Assembly: GCA_019694435.1 (NCBI GenBank)
Contig: JAIBBZ010000024.1
Coordinates: 1 to 64,000 of the forward strand
Length of the DNA: 64,000 nucleotides
Source of the DNA: Pirellulales bacterium
GTDB taxonomy: Bacteria > Planctomycetota > Planctomycetia > Pirellulales > JAEUIK01
Reading direction: 5' to 3'
Of this stretch, positions 33,990-42,305 are shown piece by piece (the first letter of the stretch is position 1; each line of letters begins with the position of its first letter). Under the pieces are notes generated by a model, which had not been told where the DNA came from, ran no database searches, and saw only the letters and a list, made by a program, of their open reading frames with translations. A program made the translations under genes and the position numbers.

Positions 33990-34874
33990 ATGCCGCAACA
34001 TCACTGGCAGGAAGTCGGTGGGCACCTATGCGATCCGGTCGATCCGCGCGACTACGACGCGCAGTCCAGCGCGGTCGAAGCCCAGTTAGCGCTACTGCCG
34101 CCCCGACGCAATCATTGGCGCACCGACCAGCCCGGGGTGGCGGAGCAAGTAGACCTTCGCGCGTTCCTCGGGTTCAGCGACCCTGACGGCGGGCGATGTT
34201 CGGCCGCGGCCCTGGTCGTGGTGGCGCTGTTTCAATACTTTCAGCGCCGCGTGCGGCAAGTCGACGAGGCCTACTCGGCGGCGTTCCTGCAATCGATTGC
34301 CGACCGCTACGCGGCAACTCCCGAGGAGGCCATCTCGCTGCGCACGATGTTCAAGGTCGCGGCCCAGTATGGCCTCTTGCCGCAGCGGCGAGGACCGGAC
34401 GGATTACGCAACGATCCCGAGGAAGCGTTTCTATATGCCTCGTGCGAACGGCCTTCACAGCTCGTGTATTTTCATCCAACTGCGAACGATCTGGATGCCT
34501 GGGTGCGGCTGCACGGTGTGCGTCTGTTTCTTCAAGCCGGATTCCCGTTAGTCGCCGTCGCCGATTTGGCGCGGGTCGAGTTGCGACCGAGAGCAGAGCT
34601 CAGATCCTCGCCTGCGACGTCGGTGCTGCGCAGCGTGGTCATTGCTGGCTATGACGATGCCGGCGACGAAGAGGGCGAACCGCGGGGCGCGCTGCTCGTG
34701 ACACCGCTGTTGGGTATCGAATGGGGCCACGCAGGCTACGGGTGGATGCCCTATACGGCGACGCTTGAAGGTGCACTACAAGACGTGTGGACCATGTTTT
34801 GTCCCGAGTGGGTCGGCGGCGGTTTGATGCATCCCTTGACGATGCAACACGACTTTCGGGCTCGACCCCGCTGA
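33990..34874 (+). CDS. Papain-like (C1A) fold protein, probably inactive
   Basis: This 294-residue protein begins at an ATG with GAAGGG upstream. VDLRAFLGFSDPDGGRCSAA (residues 55-72) aligns with the DLR...DQGxxGSCxA block of bacterial papain-like peptidases, with C70 as the nucleophile. SLRTMFKVAAQYGLLPQ matches their 'S-x-R-x-A-x-K-x-L-x-x-x-GxxPE' part. The later SVVIAGYDD corresponds to the HAVxxVGYDD strand, and IEWGHAGYGWMPY to NSWGxxWGxxGYxxxPY. The catalytic His position holds R214, and the Asn position appears to hold P239. I infer a papain-fold binding protein without peptidase activity. Confidence 0.55.
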   Translation: MPQHHWQEVGGHLCDPVDPRDYDAQSSAVEAQLALLPPRRNHWRTDQPGVAEQVDLRAFLGFSDPDGGRCSAAALVVVALFQYFQRRVRQVDEAYSAAFLQSIADRYAATPEEAISLRTMFKVAAQYGLLPQRRGPDGLRNDPEEAFLYASCERPSQLVYFHPTANDLDAWVRLHGVRLFLQAGFPLVAVADLARVELRPRAELRSSPATSVLRSVVIAGYDDAGDEEGEPRGALLVTPLLGIEWGHAGYGWMPYTATLEGALQDVWTMFCPEWVGGGLMHPLTMQHDFRARPR

Positions 34875-34920
34875 ACTTGTCATGCAGGTCATGGGCCAGG
34901 TGCGAACACCACCTTGCCTG

Positions 34921-35409
34921 CTAGGGGGCGGTGGCGCCTGTCGGCGGGTTTTCGCGCAGCGGGCCAAACAGCACCTCGCCTCGGCGCTGCTTTTCCTGAA
35001 GCACCAGATAGCCTTTGCTGGCGTTTTCCAGTCCGCGCACCACGATATAGGCGATCCCGACCAGGCCCATCAGCGCGGCGAAGGGTTCTTTAGCGAGCGT
35101 GGTCTTGGCCAGCTCGGCTGCCATGATGGCGGCCACGACCACCTCGATCAGGCCATAAACAGATTGGCAGGCGAACTTGAGACCGGCGAATGTGATCCCG
35201 GCGGCGAGCGCGGCAAAGACCAGCCAGTTGCGGAGGCGCGCGGCCGTTTCGCGCGATTGTTCGGAACCGAGTGCCGCGAGCATCGCCTCGGCCGCTTGAT
35301 ACGCCAGGTACGCAAATGCCGCGCAGAACAGGACTACGCCCAGGATGATCCAAATGCCCGCGGGCGACGGTCGCCCAGCGCGATCGGCCGCATTGCCTTG
35401 GCTCGTCAT
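34921..35409 (-). CDS. Small integral membrane protein
   Basis: This 162-residue protein starts MTSQGNAADRAGRPSPAGIW; an upstream extension to 35466 is out of context. It has two strong hydrophobic helices (IWIILGVVLFCAAFAYLAYQ and NWLVFAALAAGITFAGLKFA) and two further moderately hydrophobic ones (LIEVVVAAIMAAELAK, ALMGLVGIAYIVVRGLENA). The last 25 residues are charged. I do not recognise the family. It is convergent with the papain-like gene, leaving a 46-base gap. Confidence 0.6.
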   Translation of the reverse strand: MTSQGNAADRAGRPSPAGIWIILGVVLFCAAFAYLAYQAAEAMLAALGSEQSRETAARLRNWLVFAALAAGITFAGLKFACQSVYGLIEVVVAAIMAAELAKTTLAKEPFAALMGLVGIAYIVVRGLENASKGYLVLQEKQRRGEVLFGPLRENPPTGATAP

Positions 35410-35565
35410 GCAATCGTTCCTTCTGCTCGCACTTCTGGCAGGTTGCGGAAATAGGACACGTGGCAAGCCTCCGATCGCGGGCCGCGAAAGTGTACCGCAT
35501 GCCGGGGATCGGCGCTATGGGACACAGCGCGAGGGTAGCGGCCCTTTGATTGCTACAACGGGCTG

Positions 35566-36939
35566 CTAATCGTCTGCTTCGATGATCGCCTCGATGTGCC
35601 CCGCGGCATGGGCCGCCGTCAGGGCTTCGTGGTCGCGCTCGACCTGGTCGGCATAACGCTGGGCGAATTCGGTCATCGCTCGGTCGCAGTTGTCGCCGTT
35701 TCCCAGATATCCACTGATGATCGCCGGATCGCCCGAAGTGGCATGGGCCCGTGCCAAGGTCCATCCACAGGCTTGGGCGTAGTGTTCCAAATCGACGGCA
35801 TTGAACGATTCGACAGGCAAGGAGTATTTCATGTCGCGTAGTTGGCGGACGTAGAAGTCGTGACCCGCTACGCGTGCCCAACCGAGAAACAGATCGCTGG
35901 CGGATTGCGTCAACCGCTGACCGACGACGACGCGCTGTCCATGGTTTTCGAACGGGCCCTGGCCGGTGTACGCCTCGAACACCGAGGGGCGAGCTTCCTT
36001 CACCTGCAACAGCAGCGGGCTGCGATCGTCGCAGAGGAACAGCGCCACAAGGCAGCGCGTGCCGACGCTGCCGATGCCCACGACGCGCCAGGCCAGGTCG
36101 TGCAACTGGTAACGGTCGAACAAGCATCGCCGCTCTTCGGCCAGCGACGTGCGATAATCGGCAAACCCCTGGCGCGCCAATTCGAGCAGCCGCTCGTCGG
36201 TCACGCGCGTCTTGACCGGCGGGCGCTCGACGAATCGATAGCCCTGCCCTGCGGCGCGGGTAATCTTGGGAAACAGACGGTCGCTGATCCGGCGCCGCGC
36301 CTTGGCGGCGACGTGCTCGCGCCGCTTGCGCGATTGTGCATTGGGCGCGATGCCAATCAAGTCTTCCGCGCGAACGCAGGCATACCAGATTTCGAGCGGG
36401 CTCAGCTCGGCATATTCGGCCAGGTGCTGCCGATACGATCGACAGCAAGCCAGCGCCGCGTCGCGCGATCCTGGTTCGGAAACTCCCGCCGATCGACCCG
36501 CCACAACCACGCTCGCGGCCAGCCGCTTGAGATCCCATTCCCAGGCGCCCTGCAGCGTTTCGTCGAAGTCGTTGATGTCGAAGATCAGGTTTCGTTCCGG
36601 CGTGCCAAATAGACCGAAATTCAGGAGATGGCAATCGCCGCAAGTTTGCACCTGCTTGCGCGTCACCGGCGTTTGCACCAGGTCGTAAGCCATGAGCGCC
36701 GGTGAGCCACGCAGGAAGGCAAACGGGCTGCGGAGCATCCGGCCGTAGCGCAAAGGCGCCAACCTGCGCAGCCGACCCTCGTTCGAACGCTCGATGATCT
36801 CAAGCGGATCACGACCGTCGCCACCCGGGTTCCAAGCGCCATGTGACGCGCGGGGAACCTGCGTGCGCAGCGCTTTGCCCGCTAGTTTTTTCTCAGTGCG
36901 AGTTCGTGCCAAGATCGAGGTTTCCGAACTCAGGCGCAT
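35566..36939 (-). CDS. DUF2252 family protein
   Basis: Translation from the ATG at 36939 gives 457 residues; an open frame continues upstream but looks non-coding. The DUF2252 hallmarks are present: RYGRMLRSPFAFLRGSPALM, CGDCHLLNFGLFGTPERNLI, FDINDFDETLQGAWEWDLKR, LLLQVKEARPSVFEAY and GQRVVVGQRLTQSASDLFLG. The fold resembles protein or aminoglycoside kinases (HLLNFG like the catalytic H-x-D/N loop; FDINDFD like the metal-binding DFD). The substrate is unknown. It is probably a stand-alone cytoplasmic gene. Confidence 0.9.
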   Translation of the reverse strand: MRLSSETSILARTRTEKKLAGKALRTQVPRASHGAWNPGGDGRDPLEIIERSNEGRLRRLAPLRYGRMLRSPFAFLRGSPALMAYDLVQTPVTRKQVQTCGDCHLLNFGLFGTPERNLIFDINDFDETLQGAWEWDLKRLAASVVVAGRSAGVSEPGSRDAALACCRSYRQHLAEYAELSPLEIWYACVRAEDLIGIAPNAQSRKRREHVAAKARRRISDRLFPKITRAAGQGYRFVERPPVKTRVTDERLLELARQGFADYRTSLAEERRCLFDRYQLHDLAWRVVGIGSVGTRCLVALFLCDDRSPLLLQVKEARPSVFEAYTGQGPFENHGQRVVVGQRLTQSASDLFLGWARVAGHDFYVRQLRDMKYSLPVESFNAVDLEHYAQACGWTLARAHATSGDPAIISGYLGNGDNCDRAMTEFAQRYADQVERDHEALTAAHAAGHIEAIIEADD

Positions 36940-37507
36940 GTTGACCCGGCGGCAGTTGCCGACCGCCCCTGAGCGTAGGCGGCCGAGGCTCGCTTCGTAG
37001 CGAGGCCCGCATGCCGCGTGGACGGCGGCAATCGGCAAATGCAGACGGTCATCATGATCGGGTCCACTGGACAAGGCAACGTGGTCAGCTCATCTGGCAA
37101 CGCACGGCCGAAGCGCGGCCCTTGCGCGGCGTATCGAACATGTGCCCACACCGGCAGGGCCGTCGTCGCTCTCAGGCGGGGCTCGGGGCTCGCGCGAGTT
37201 GTCGGGCCTGGAATTCGTTCCCCAGAGCGGTTCGCGGTAAAGTCAGCATTTCGCTCGACGGCGGTCGCAATCCAACACGGCAAATCGATGGCGCAGATCG
37301 CCGAGACTTGGCAAACCTGCGCGCGGATCGGGCATGCGGCCTGCGACGTGTGGATAGCTCGGAATCCGGTACAGCTCCCTGGCTCAGAACACAGCGGGCG
37401 TTGATAGATCGGCAGGATCGCAGTCTGCGGTTCGAACCTTGCTGCGACCGATCGACAGCCCAGCGATTTGTCGGCTGTGTGAGGCGACGCTGGCGATCCC
37501 CGGCCCT
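36940..37507. other. Gene-free stretch between helicase 3' end and DUF2252 start
   Basis: In 568 bases no open frame on either strand has a ribosome site with a recognisable product. A stem-loop candidate near 37407-37453 is listed separately. The remainder should contain the DUF2252 promoter, but no promoter motif stands out. Confidence 0.5.
37407..37453 (-). terminator. Possible stem-loop downstream of the DEAD-box helicase gene
   Basis: GATCGG and TCGCAG on one side pair with CTGCGA and CCGATC on the other, giving a 12-bp stem interrupted by a 5-base one-sided bulge around an 18-base loop. It lies 55 bases beyond the helicase stop. No T-run follows, so intrinsic termination is doubtful. 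Confidence 0.25.
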
Positions 37508-38821
37508 CTACCGCGCCAGCGCGGGTCGTCTGCGGCGGCGCTTGCGGCCCGTTTTGTTTGCCGCAACTTGATTGTGCGGCCGGCCCGAGGTGTGAGTGTG
37601 CTGCCGGTGTTCGGTGGGTTTCCGGGCCGGGGGCCGGTGCCGCGGCGCGGCAGCTTGGTTCGGCGAAGCATCGTTAGCGGGCGCCGTCGCTCCGAGGGCG
37701 CTTGTTTCGCGCGGCAAGCTGCGGCGCAACAGTCGTTCGATCGACTTGAGCGAATTGCGCTCCTCGGGATCGCAGAGCGAGACGGCGATGCCGGGAGAGC
37801 CCGCCCGGCCGGTGCGGCCGACGCGATGAACATAGGTCTCGGGCGATTCCGGCAGATCGAAGTTGAATACGTGCGAGACCGCGTCGACGTCGATACCTCG
37901 GGCGGCAATATCGGTTGCCACGAGAATCGGCGGTCGCTGCGACTTGAATCGAGCCAGCGCCTGTTGCCGTGCGCCCTGAGATTTATTGCCGTGAATCGCC
38001 AGGGCGGGCTGGTTCGCCTGCTGCAGCTGACGGGCCACTTGATCGGCACGACGCTTGGTGCGCGTGAAGACCAAGGCCCGGGTAACGGACGACGACTTCA
38101 ACAAGTGAACGAGCAGCTTGACTTTCTGCCCGCGCTCGACGTTGTACACCGTTTGCTGAATCAACTCGGCCGTGGCGCGGACCGGCGCGACGGTCACGCG
38201 GGCCGGATCGCGCAGGACGGAGTCGGCCAGCCCGCGGATGTCGTCGGGCATGGTCGCCGAGAACAGCAGCGTCTGTCGCTCGCGAGGCAATTGGGCCATC
38301 ACGCGACGAACGTCGGGAATGAACCCCAGGTCGAGCATGTGATCAGCTTCGTCGAGCACGACCGTCTCGACGGCGTTCAATTGGATGTGTCCTTGCCCGA
38401 TAAGATCGAGCAATCGACCGGGCGTGGCGACGAGGATGTCGATGCCCGCGCGCAGTTCGCGGACCTGGTCGTGCTGCGAGACGCCACCGACCACCACGGC
38501 GGCGCGAAGTTGCGTCGACTCACCGTAGGTTCGAAAGCTCTCGCGAATCTGAATCGCCAACTCGCGGGTCGGCGACAAGACCAGCGCACGGATCGGCCGT
38601 CGGCGCCGCGGTTGCGAGGAGTCGTCCTCGCGCAGCCGGTGCAGGATCGGCAAGGCGAACGCGGCCGTCTTGCCGGTGCCGGTTTGCGCGCAGGCCAACA
38701 GGTCGCGACCGGCGAGCACGTGGGGAATCGCCTCGGCCTGGACGGGCGTCGGCGTGTGGTAATCCGCGGCCACGATGGCGCGGAGGATGGGCTCGGCGAG
38801 CCCCAGTTCTGTGAATCTCAA
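37508..38821 (-). CDS. rhlE: DEAD-box RNA helicase, RhlE-type
   Basis: All helicase motifs are present. With the TTG at 38821 as start (437 residues) they fall at: Q motif PTPVQ 24-28, motif I AQTGTGKT 45-52, PTRELA 84-89, TPGR 133-136, DEAD 157-160, then SAT, FTRTKRRAD, ATDIAARGID and HRVGRTGRAG. The C-terminal tail is basic (RPHNQVAANKTGRKRRRRRP), as in RhlE. No ATG or GTG lies suitably close to MRFTELGLAEPIL; the TTG is inferred from homology because the frame stays open further upstream. It unwinds RNA duplexes in ribosome assembly or RNA turnover. Confidence 0.88.
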   Translation of the reverse strand: MRFTELGLAEPILRAIVAADYHTPTPVQAEAIPHVLAGRDLLACAQTGTGKTAAFALPILHRLREDDSSQPRRRRPIRALVLSPTRELAIQIRESFRTYGESTQLRAAVVVGGVSQHDQVRELRAGIDILVATPGRLLDLIGQGHIQLNAVETVVLDEADHMLDLGFIPDVRRVMAQLPRERQTLLFSATMPDDIRGLADSVLRDPARVTVAPVRATAELIQQTVYNVERGQKVKLLVHLLKSSSVTRALVFTRTKRRADQVARQLQQANQPALAIHGNKSQGARQQALARFKSQRPPILVATDIAARGIDVDAVSHVFNFDLPESPETYVHRVGRTGRAGSPGIAVSLCDPEERNSLKSIERLLRRSLPRETSALGATAPANDASPNQAAAPRHRPPARKPTEHRQHTHTSGRPHNQVAANKTGRKRRRRRPALAR

Positions 38822-39178
38822 GGCAACGGTCTCGTGGGAGAGTCCCAGGACCAAGTGAGGGGTCGCAACGAAAGCGCCCGCAGGGAGCCATTGGTCCGTG
38901 GCAGGAATCCAATGGCAACCGCACAGAGGAGTCGAGCGAACGAATTGTAGCACATGCCGGCCGTCGGGCCCAGGTCCAGGCCACAACCGGCCCCTGCGTC
39001 GTTCCCTGGTGAACGAGACCGAAGTCGTTGAGGAGACGGGGGTTGTGCCTGGCGCACGCACGCGTCGCGCCGCAGGATGCCGGCGTTTGTCACGCGTTTA
39101 CTTGCCCTGGGGGCGAGGTAGACTTTGACGTCGTAGTGGCCGCACGGGCGCTCCGCACCTGCCCGAAGGAACGGAAGC
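38822..39178. other. Divergent intergenic region upstream of the helicase gene
   Basis: This spacer separates the divergent helicase and small 69-codon genes. Open frames on both strands are shadows without ribosome sites. Promoters of both genes are expected here. I see no clear operator or RNA element. Confidence 0.45.
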
Positions 39179-39388
39179 ATGCACTCCCCGGGCGCATTGC
39201 GGGTGGCGATCTTCGTGCATAAGGCGCGCGGACAATGGATCGTGAAAGACCCCGAGGGGGCCTTCTGGATCGTCCCTTCCGGCGAGCATTCCTGGCAGCG
39301 TCGCGAACCCTTCGATCCGTCCGGCGCCGAGGTTGATCTCGAGCCCGTGCCGGGCCATTACAAGTACCTGCTCGAGATCCCTTTCTAG
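39179..39388 (+). CDS. Small conserved planctomycete protein
   Basis: This 69-residue product follows an AAGGA at good distance. It has ARGQWIVKDPEGAFWIVPSG, WQRREPFDP and a conserved end EVDLEPVPGHYKYLLEIPF. I have seen this WIVxDPEGxFWxxPS ... ETDLEPVPGHYKYMLGLPF pattern repeatedly in planctomycete genomes as a small protein of unknown function. It is compact, acidic and soluble. It stands 18 bases before the glycosidase start, so the two are probably one transcript. Confidence 0.7.
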   Translation: MHSPGALRVAIFVHKARGQWIVKDPEGAFWIVPSGEHSWQRREPFDPSGAEVDLEPVPGHYKYLLEIPF

Positions 39389-39406
39389 CACTCAGGCAAC
39401 TCGCGT

Positions 39407-42121
39407 ATGACGGCCGAGCAGACTCGGTTGGACGAGGCCCGCGCAAAGCAGGTGCCCTGGAAAAAGTGGGGCCCTTATCTCAGCGAGCGGCAATGGGGCA
39501 CCGTGCGCGAGGATTACAGCGACAACGGCGACGCCTGGAACTACTTCACGCACGATCAGGCCCGATCGCGGGCCTATCGCTGGGGTGAAGACGGGCTGGC
39601 CGGAGTCTCCGACGACCGCCAGCAATTGTGCCTCGCGCTGGCCTTGTGGAATGGCCGCGACCCGATCCTCAAGGAGCGGTTGTTCGGCCTGGCCAACAGC
39701 GAGGGCAACCACGGCGAAGACGTCAAGGAGTACTACTTCTATCTGGACAGCACGCCGACCCACTCGTACATGAAGTTTCTGTACAAGTATCCGCAACGGG
39801 AATTCCCCTATGCGGAGCTGGTCGAAACCAACCGTACGCGCCGCCGCGACGAGTTCGAATACGAATTGCTCGACACGGGCGTGTTCACCGACGATCGCTA
39901 CTTCGACGTGTTCGTCGAATATGCCAAGCAGGGCCCCGAAGACCTGTTGATGCAGATCACCGTCTGCAATCGCGGTCCTGAGGCGGCCGAGCTGCACGTG
40001 TTGCCGACGCTCTGGTTCCGCAACGAATGGTCCTGGTCGGCCGGCGCAAATCGTCCGCGCCTGCAGCGCGCCGGGCAGGCCATTCAGGCCACGCATCCGA
40101 TTCTGGGCGATCGTTATCTGGCCTGCGACGGTACGCCAGAGTTGCTGTTTACCGAGAACGAAACCAACACGCAGCGGATCTTTGGCGTCGCCAACCGCAG
40201 CCCGTACGTCAAGGACGGGATCAACAACTACCTGGTGCACGGGCAAGGCGACGCCATCAACCGCCAACAGCACGGGACGAAAGCCGCGGCTCACTACCAC
40301 CTGACGGTCGCTCCGGGCGAAAGCCAGACTTTGCGCTTGCGGTTGTCGCCCGTCGCGGCGGAATCGAACGGCGATTTCCACGATTTCGACGCGGTGCTCC
40401 GGCTCCGGCGCGAAGAGGCCAACGAGTTTTACGGTGCGATCATTCCGCCATCGTTCACCGCGGACCAGGCGAACGTCGTCCGCCAGGCGCTGGCCGGCAT
40501 GCTCTGGAGCAAGCAGTTCTATCACTACGACGTCGACAAGTGGCTCGAAGAGCGCGGCAGCGATCCGTTCAAGCAGATCCGCAAAGTGGCCCCGCGCAAC
40601 GACAACTGGCATCACATGTACAACGGCGACGTCATCTCGATGCCCGACAAGTGGGAATACCCTTGGTATGCCGCTTGGGACCTGGCGTTTCATGTGATTG
40701 CGTTGACGCTGGTCGATCCGGATTTCGGCAAGGACCAGTTGAAGCTGATGGTCCGCGAGCGGTACATCCACCCCAACGGCCAGATTCCGGCCTACGAGTG
40801 GAATTTCGGCGACGTCAATCCGCCCGTTCACGCCTGGTCGACGATCTTCACCTATGTGATGGATCAGGCGGCGCGCGGAACGCCCGACAACGAGTGGCTC
40901 AAGAGCGTGTTTCACAAGCTGCTGTTGAATTTCACCTGGTGGGTCAATCGCAAAGACCGCTCGGGGCGCAACGTGTTCGAAGGCGGGTTCCTGGGTCTCG
41001 ACAACATCGGCGTCTTCGATCGCAGCGCGCCCTTGCCGACCGGCGGTCATCTGGAGCAGGCCGATGGCACGGCCTGGATGTGCTTGTTCTGCGAGAACAT
41101 GCTCCAGATCGCCAGCACCCTCGCGATGACCGACCCGGACTATGCCGACATGGCCCTCAAGTTCGTCCAACATTTTCTCTGGATCGCCTCGTCGATGTCG
41201 AACGTCGGCGGCTCGACCGGCATGTGGGACGAGGAAGACGGGTTCTTCTACGACGTGCTCCGCCTGCCCGACGGACATGCCGAGCGGCTCAAGGTGCGTT
41301 CGATGGTCGGGCTGCTCCCCTTGTGCGCCGCGACGACGTTCGACGGCCAACTGCTGCAGAAATACCCCGAGCTCGAGGAGCGGCTGCGGCTGTTTCTCGA
41401 AGCCCGACCGGAAATCCGCAGCGCGATTCATGATCCTGGCCAGCAAGGCGTGGCCGGTCGCCGGCTGGCGTCGATTCTCGACGAAACGCGCCTGCGCCGC
41501 GTGCTCAGCAAGATGCTCGACGAACGGGAATTCCTCAGCCCGTTTGGCCTGCGCTCGTTGTCGCGCTACCACGCCGAGCGTCCGTACGTGTTTTGCGCCG
41601 GTGGCCAGGAGTACCGCGTCGAGTATCTCCCGGCCGAGTCGGACTCGGGCATGTTCGGCGGCAACTCGAACTGGCGCGGTCCCATCTGGATGCCGGTCAA
41701 CGGGCTCGTGGTTCGGGCCCTGCTGCAATACTACAGCTATTACGGTGACGACTTTCAGGTGGAATGTCCGACCGGCTCGGGCCGGATGATGAATCTCTAC
41801 CAGGTGGCCGAAGAGATCTCGCGCCGACTGGCGAACATTTTCCTCAAAGGCCCCGACGGGCGGCGCCCGGTCTATGGCGACTCCGCGAAGTTCCAGGACG
41901 ATCCTCATTGGCGCGACCTCGTCCTGTTCTACGAGTATTTCCACGGCGACAATGGAGCCGGCCTGGGCGCGAGTCATCAGACCGGCTGGACGGGCATCGT
42001 GGCCCGGTTGATGCACCTGTTTGCGACGAGCACTTCCGAACAGGTGTTGCAGTCGGGCGCCAAAGGCCTCGGCACGATCCCGCGTGATTCGTACGGCGAC
42101 GTCGCCATGGCGGCCCGCTGA
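39407..42121 (+). CDS. GH63/MGH1-like glycoside hydrolase
   Basis: This 904-residue protein belongs to the six-hairpin glycosidase group with an N-terminal beta domain (LSERQWGTVREDYSDNGDAW, YRWGEDGLAGVSDDRQQLCL) and a C-terminal alpha/alpha barrel. WEYPWYAAWDLAFHVIALTL is the barrel entry, with the acid residue likely in AAWDLAF. IPAYEWNFGDVNPPVHAWST and GSTGMWDEEDGFFYDVLRLP are typical of bacterial mannosylglycerate/mannosyl-oligosaccharide-glucosidase-like enzymes. LSPFGLRSLSRYHAERPYVF and SNWRGPIWMPVN follow as usual. No signal peptide is visible, so it is likely cytoplasmic and may hydrolyse a glucosyl or mannosyl compatible solute or oligosaccharide. The exact substrate is unknown. Confidence 0.88.
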   Translation: MTAEQTRLDEARAKQVPWKKWGPYLSERQWGTVREDYSDNGDAWNYFTHDQARSRAYRWGEDGLAGVSDDRQQLCLALALWNGRDPILKERLFGLANSEGNHGEDVKEYYFYLDSTPTHSYMKFLYKYPQREFPYAELVETNRTRRRDEFEYELLDTGVFTDDRYFDVFVEYAKQGPEDLLMQITVCNRGPEAAELHVLPTLWFRNEWSWSAGANRPRLQRAGQAIQATHPILGDRYLACDGTPELLFTENETNTQRIFGVANRSPYVKDGINNYLVHGQGDAINRQQHGTKAAAHYHLTVAPGESQTLRLRLSPVAAESNGDFHDFDAVLRLRREEANEFYGAIIPPSFTADQANVVRQALAGMLWSKQFYHYDVDKWLEERGSDPFKQIRKVAPRNDNWHHMYNGDVISMPDKWEYPWYAAWDLAFHVIALTLVDPDFGKDQLKLMVRERYIHPNGQIPAYEWNFGDVNPPVHAWSTIFTYVMDQAARGTPDNEWLKSVFHKLLLNFTWWVNRKDRSGRNVFEGGFLGLDNIGVFDRSAPLPTGGHLEQADGTAWMCLFCENMLQIASTLAMTDPDYADMALKFVQHFLWIASSMSNVGGSTGMWDEEDGFFYDVLRLPDGHAERLKVRSMVGLLPLCAATTFDGQLLQKYPELEERLRLFLEARPEIRSAIHDPGQQGVAGRRLASILDETRLRRVLSKMLDEREFLSPFGLRSLSRYHAERPYVFCAGGQEYRVEYLPAESDSGMFGGNSNWRGPIWMPVNGLVVRALLQYYSYYGDDFQVECPTGSGRMMNLYQVAEEISRRLANIFLKGPDGRRPVYGDSAKFQDDPHWRDLVLFYEYFHGDNGAGLGASHQTGWTGIVARLMHLFATSTSEQVLQSGAKGLGTIPRDSYGDVAMAAR

Positions 42122-42305
42122 GGGTGCCCCGCGCCGGTGCCTTGCCGGCGAGAATCACGCCGATCGGCACATCGGTGGGGGTGGGCGTTGTCCCCGGTGG
42201 GACGCTACTCTCCAATATCTCGTGGCAACCTCTTGAGCAGAACGTTCCCTCTGCTCGAACACTTCGCTTGCAAGACGTTCCCAGCCTCTCCAGGGAGTAC
42301 AGGTG

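Noticed and set aside
39392-42016. An 874-codon open frame antisense to the glycosidase gene
   Set aside because: It follows from codon bias of the high-G+C sense gene. It has no family motif, and the sense strand has an unmistakable GH63/MGH1-like product.
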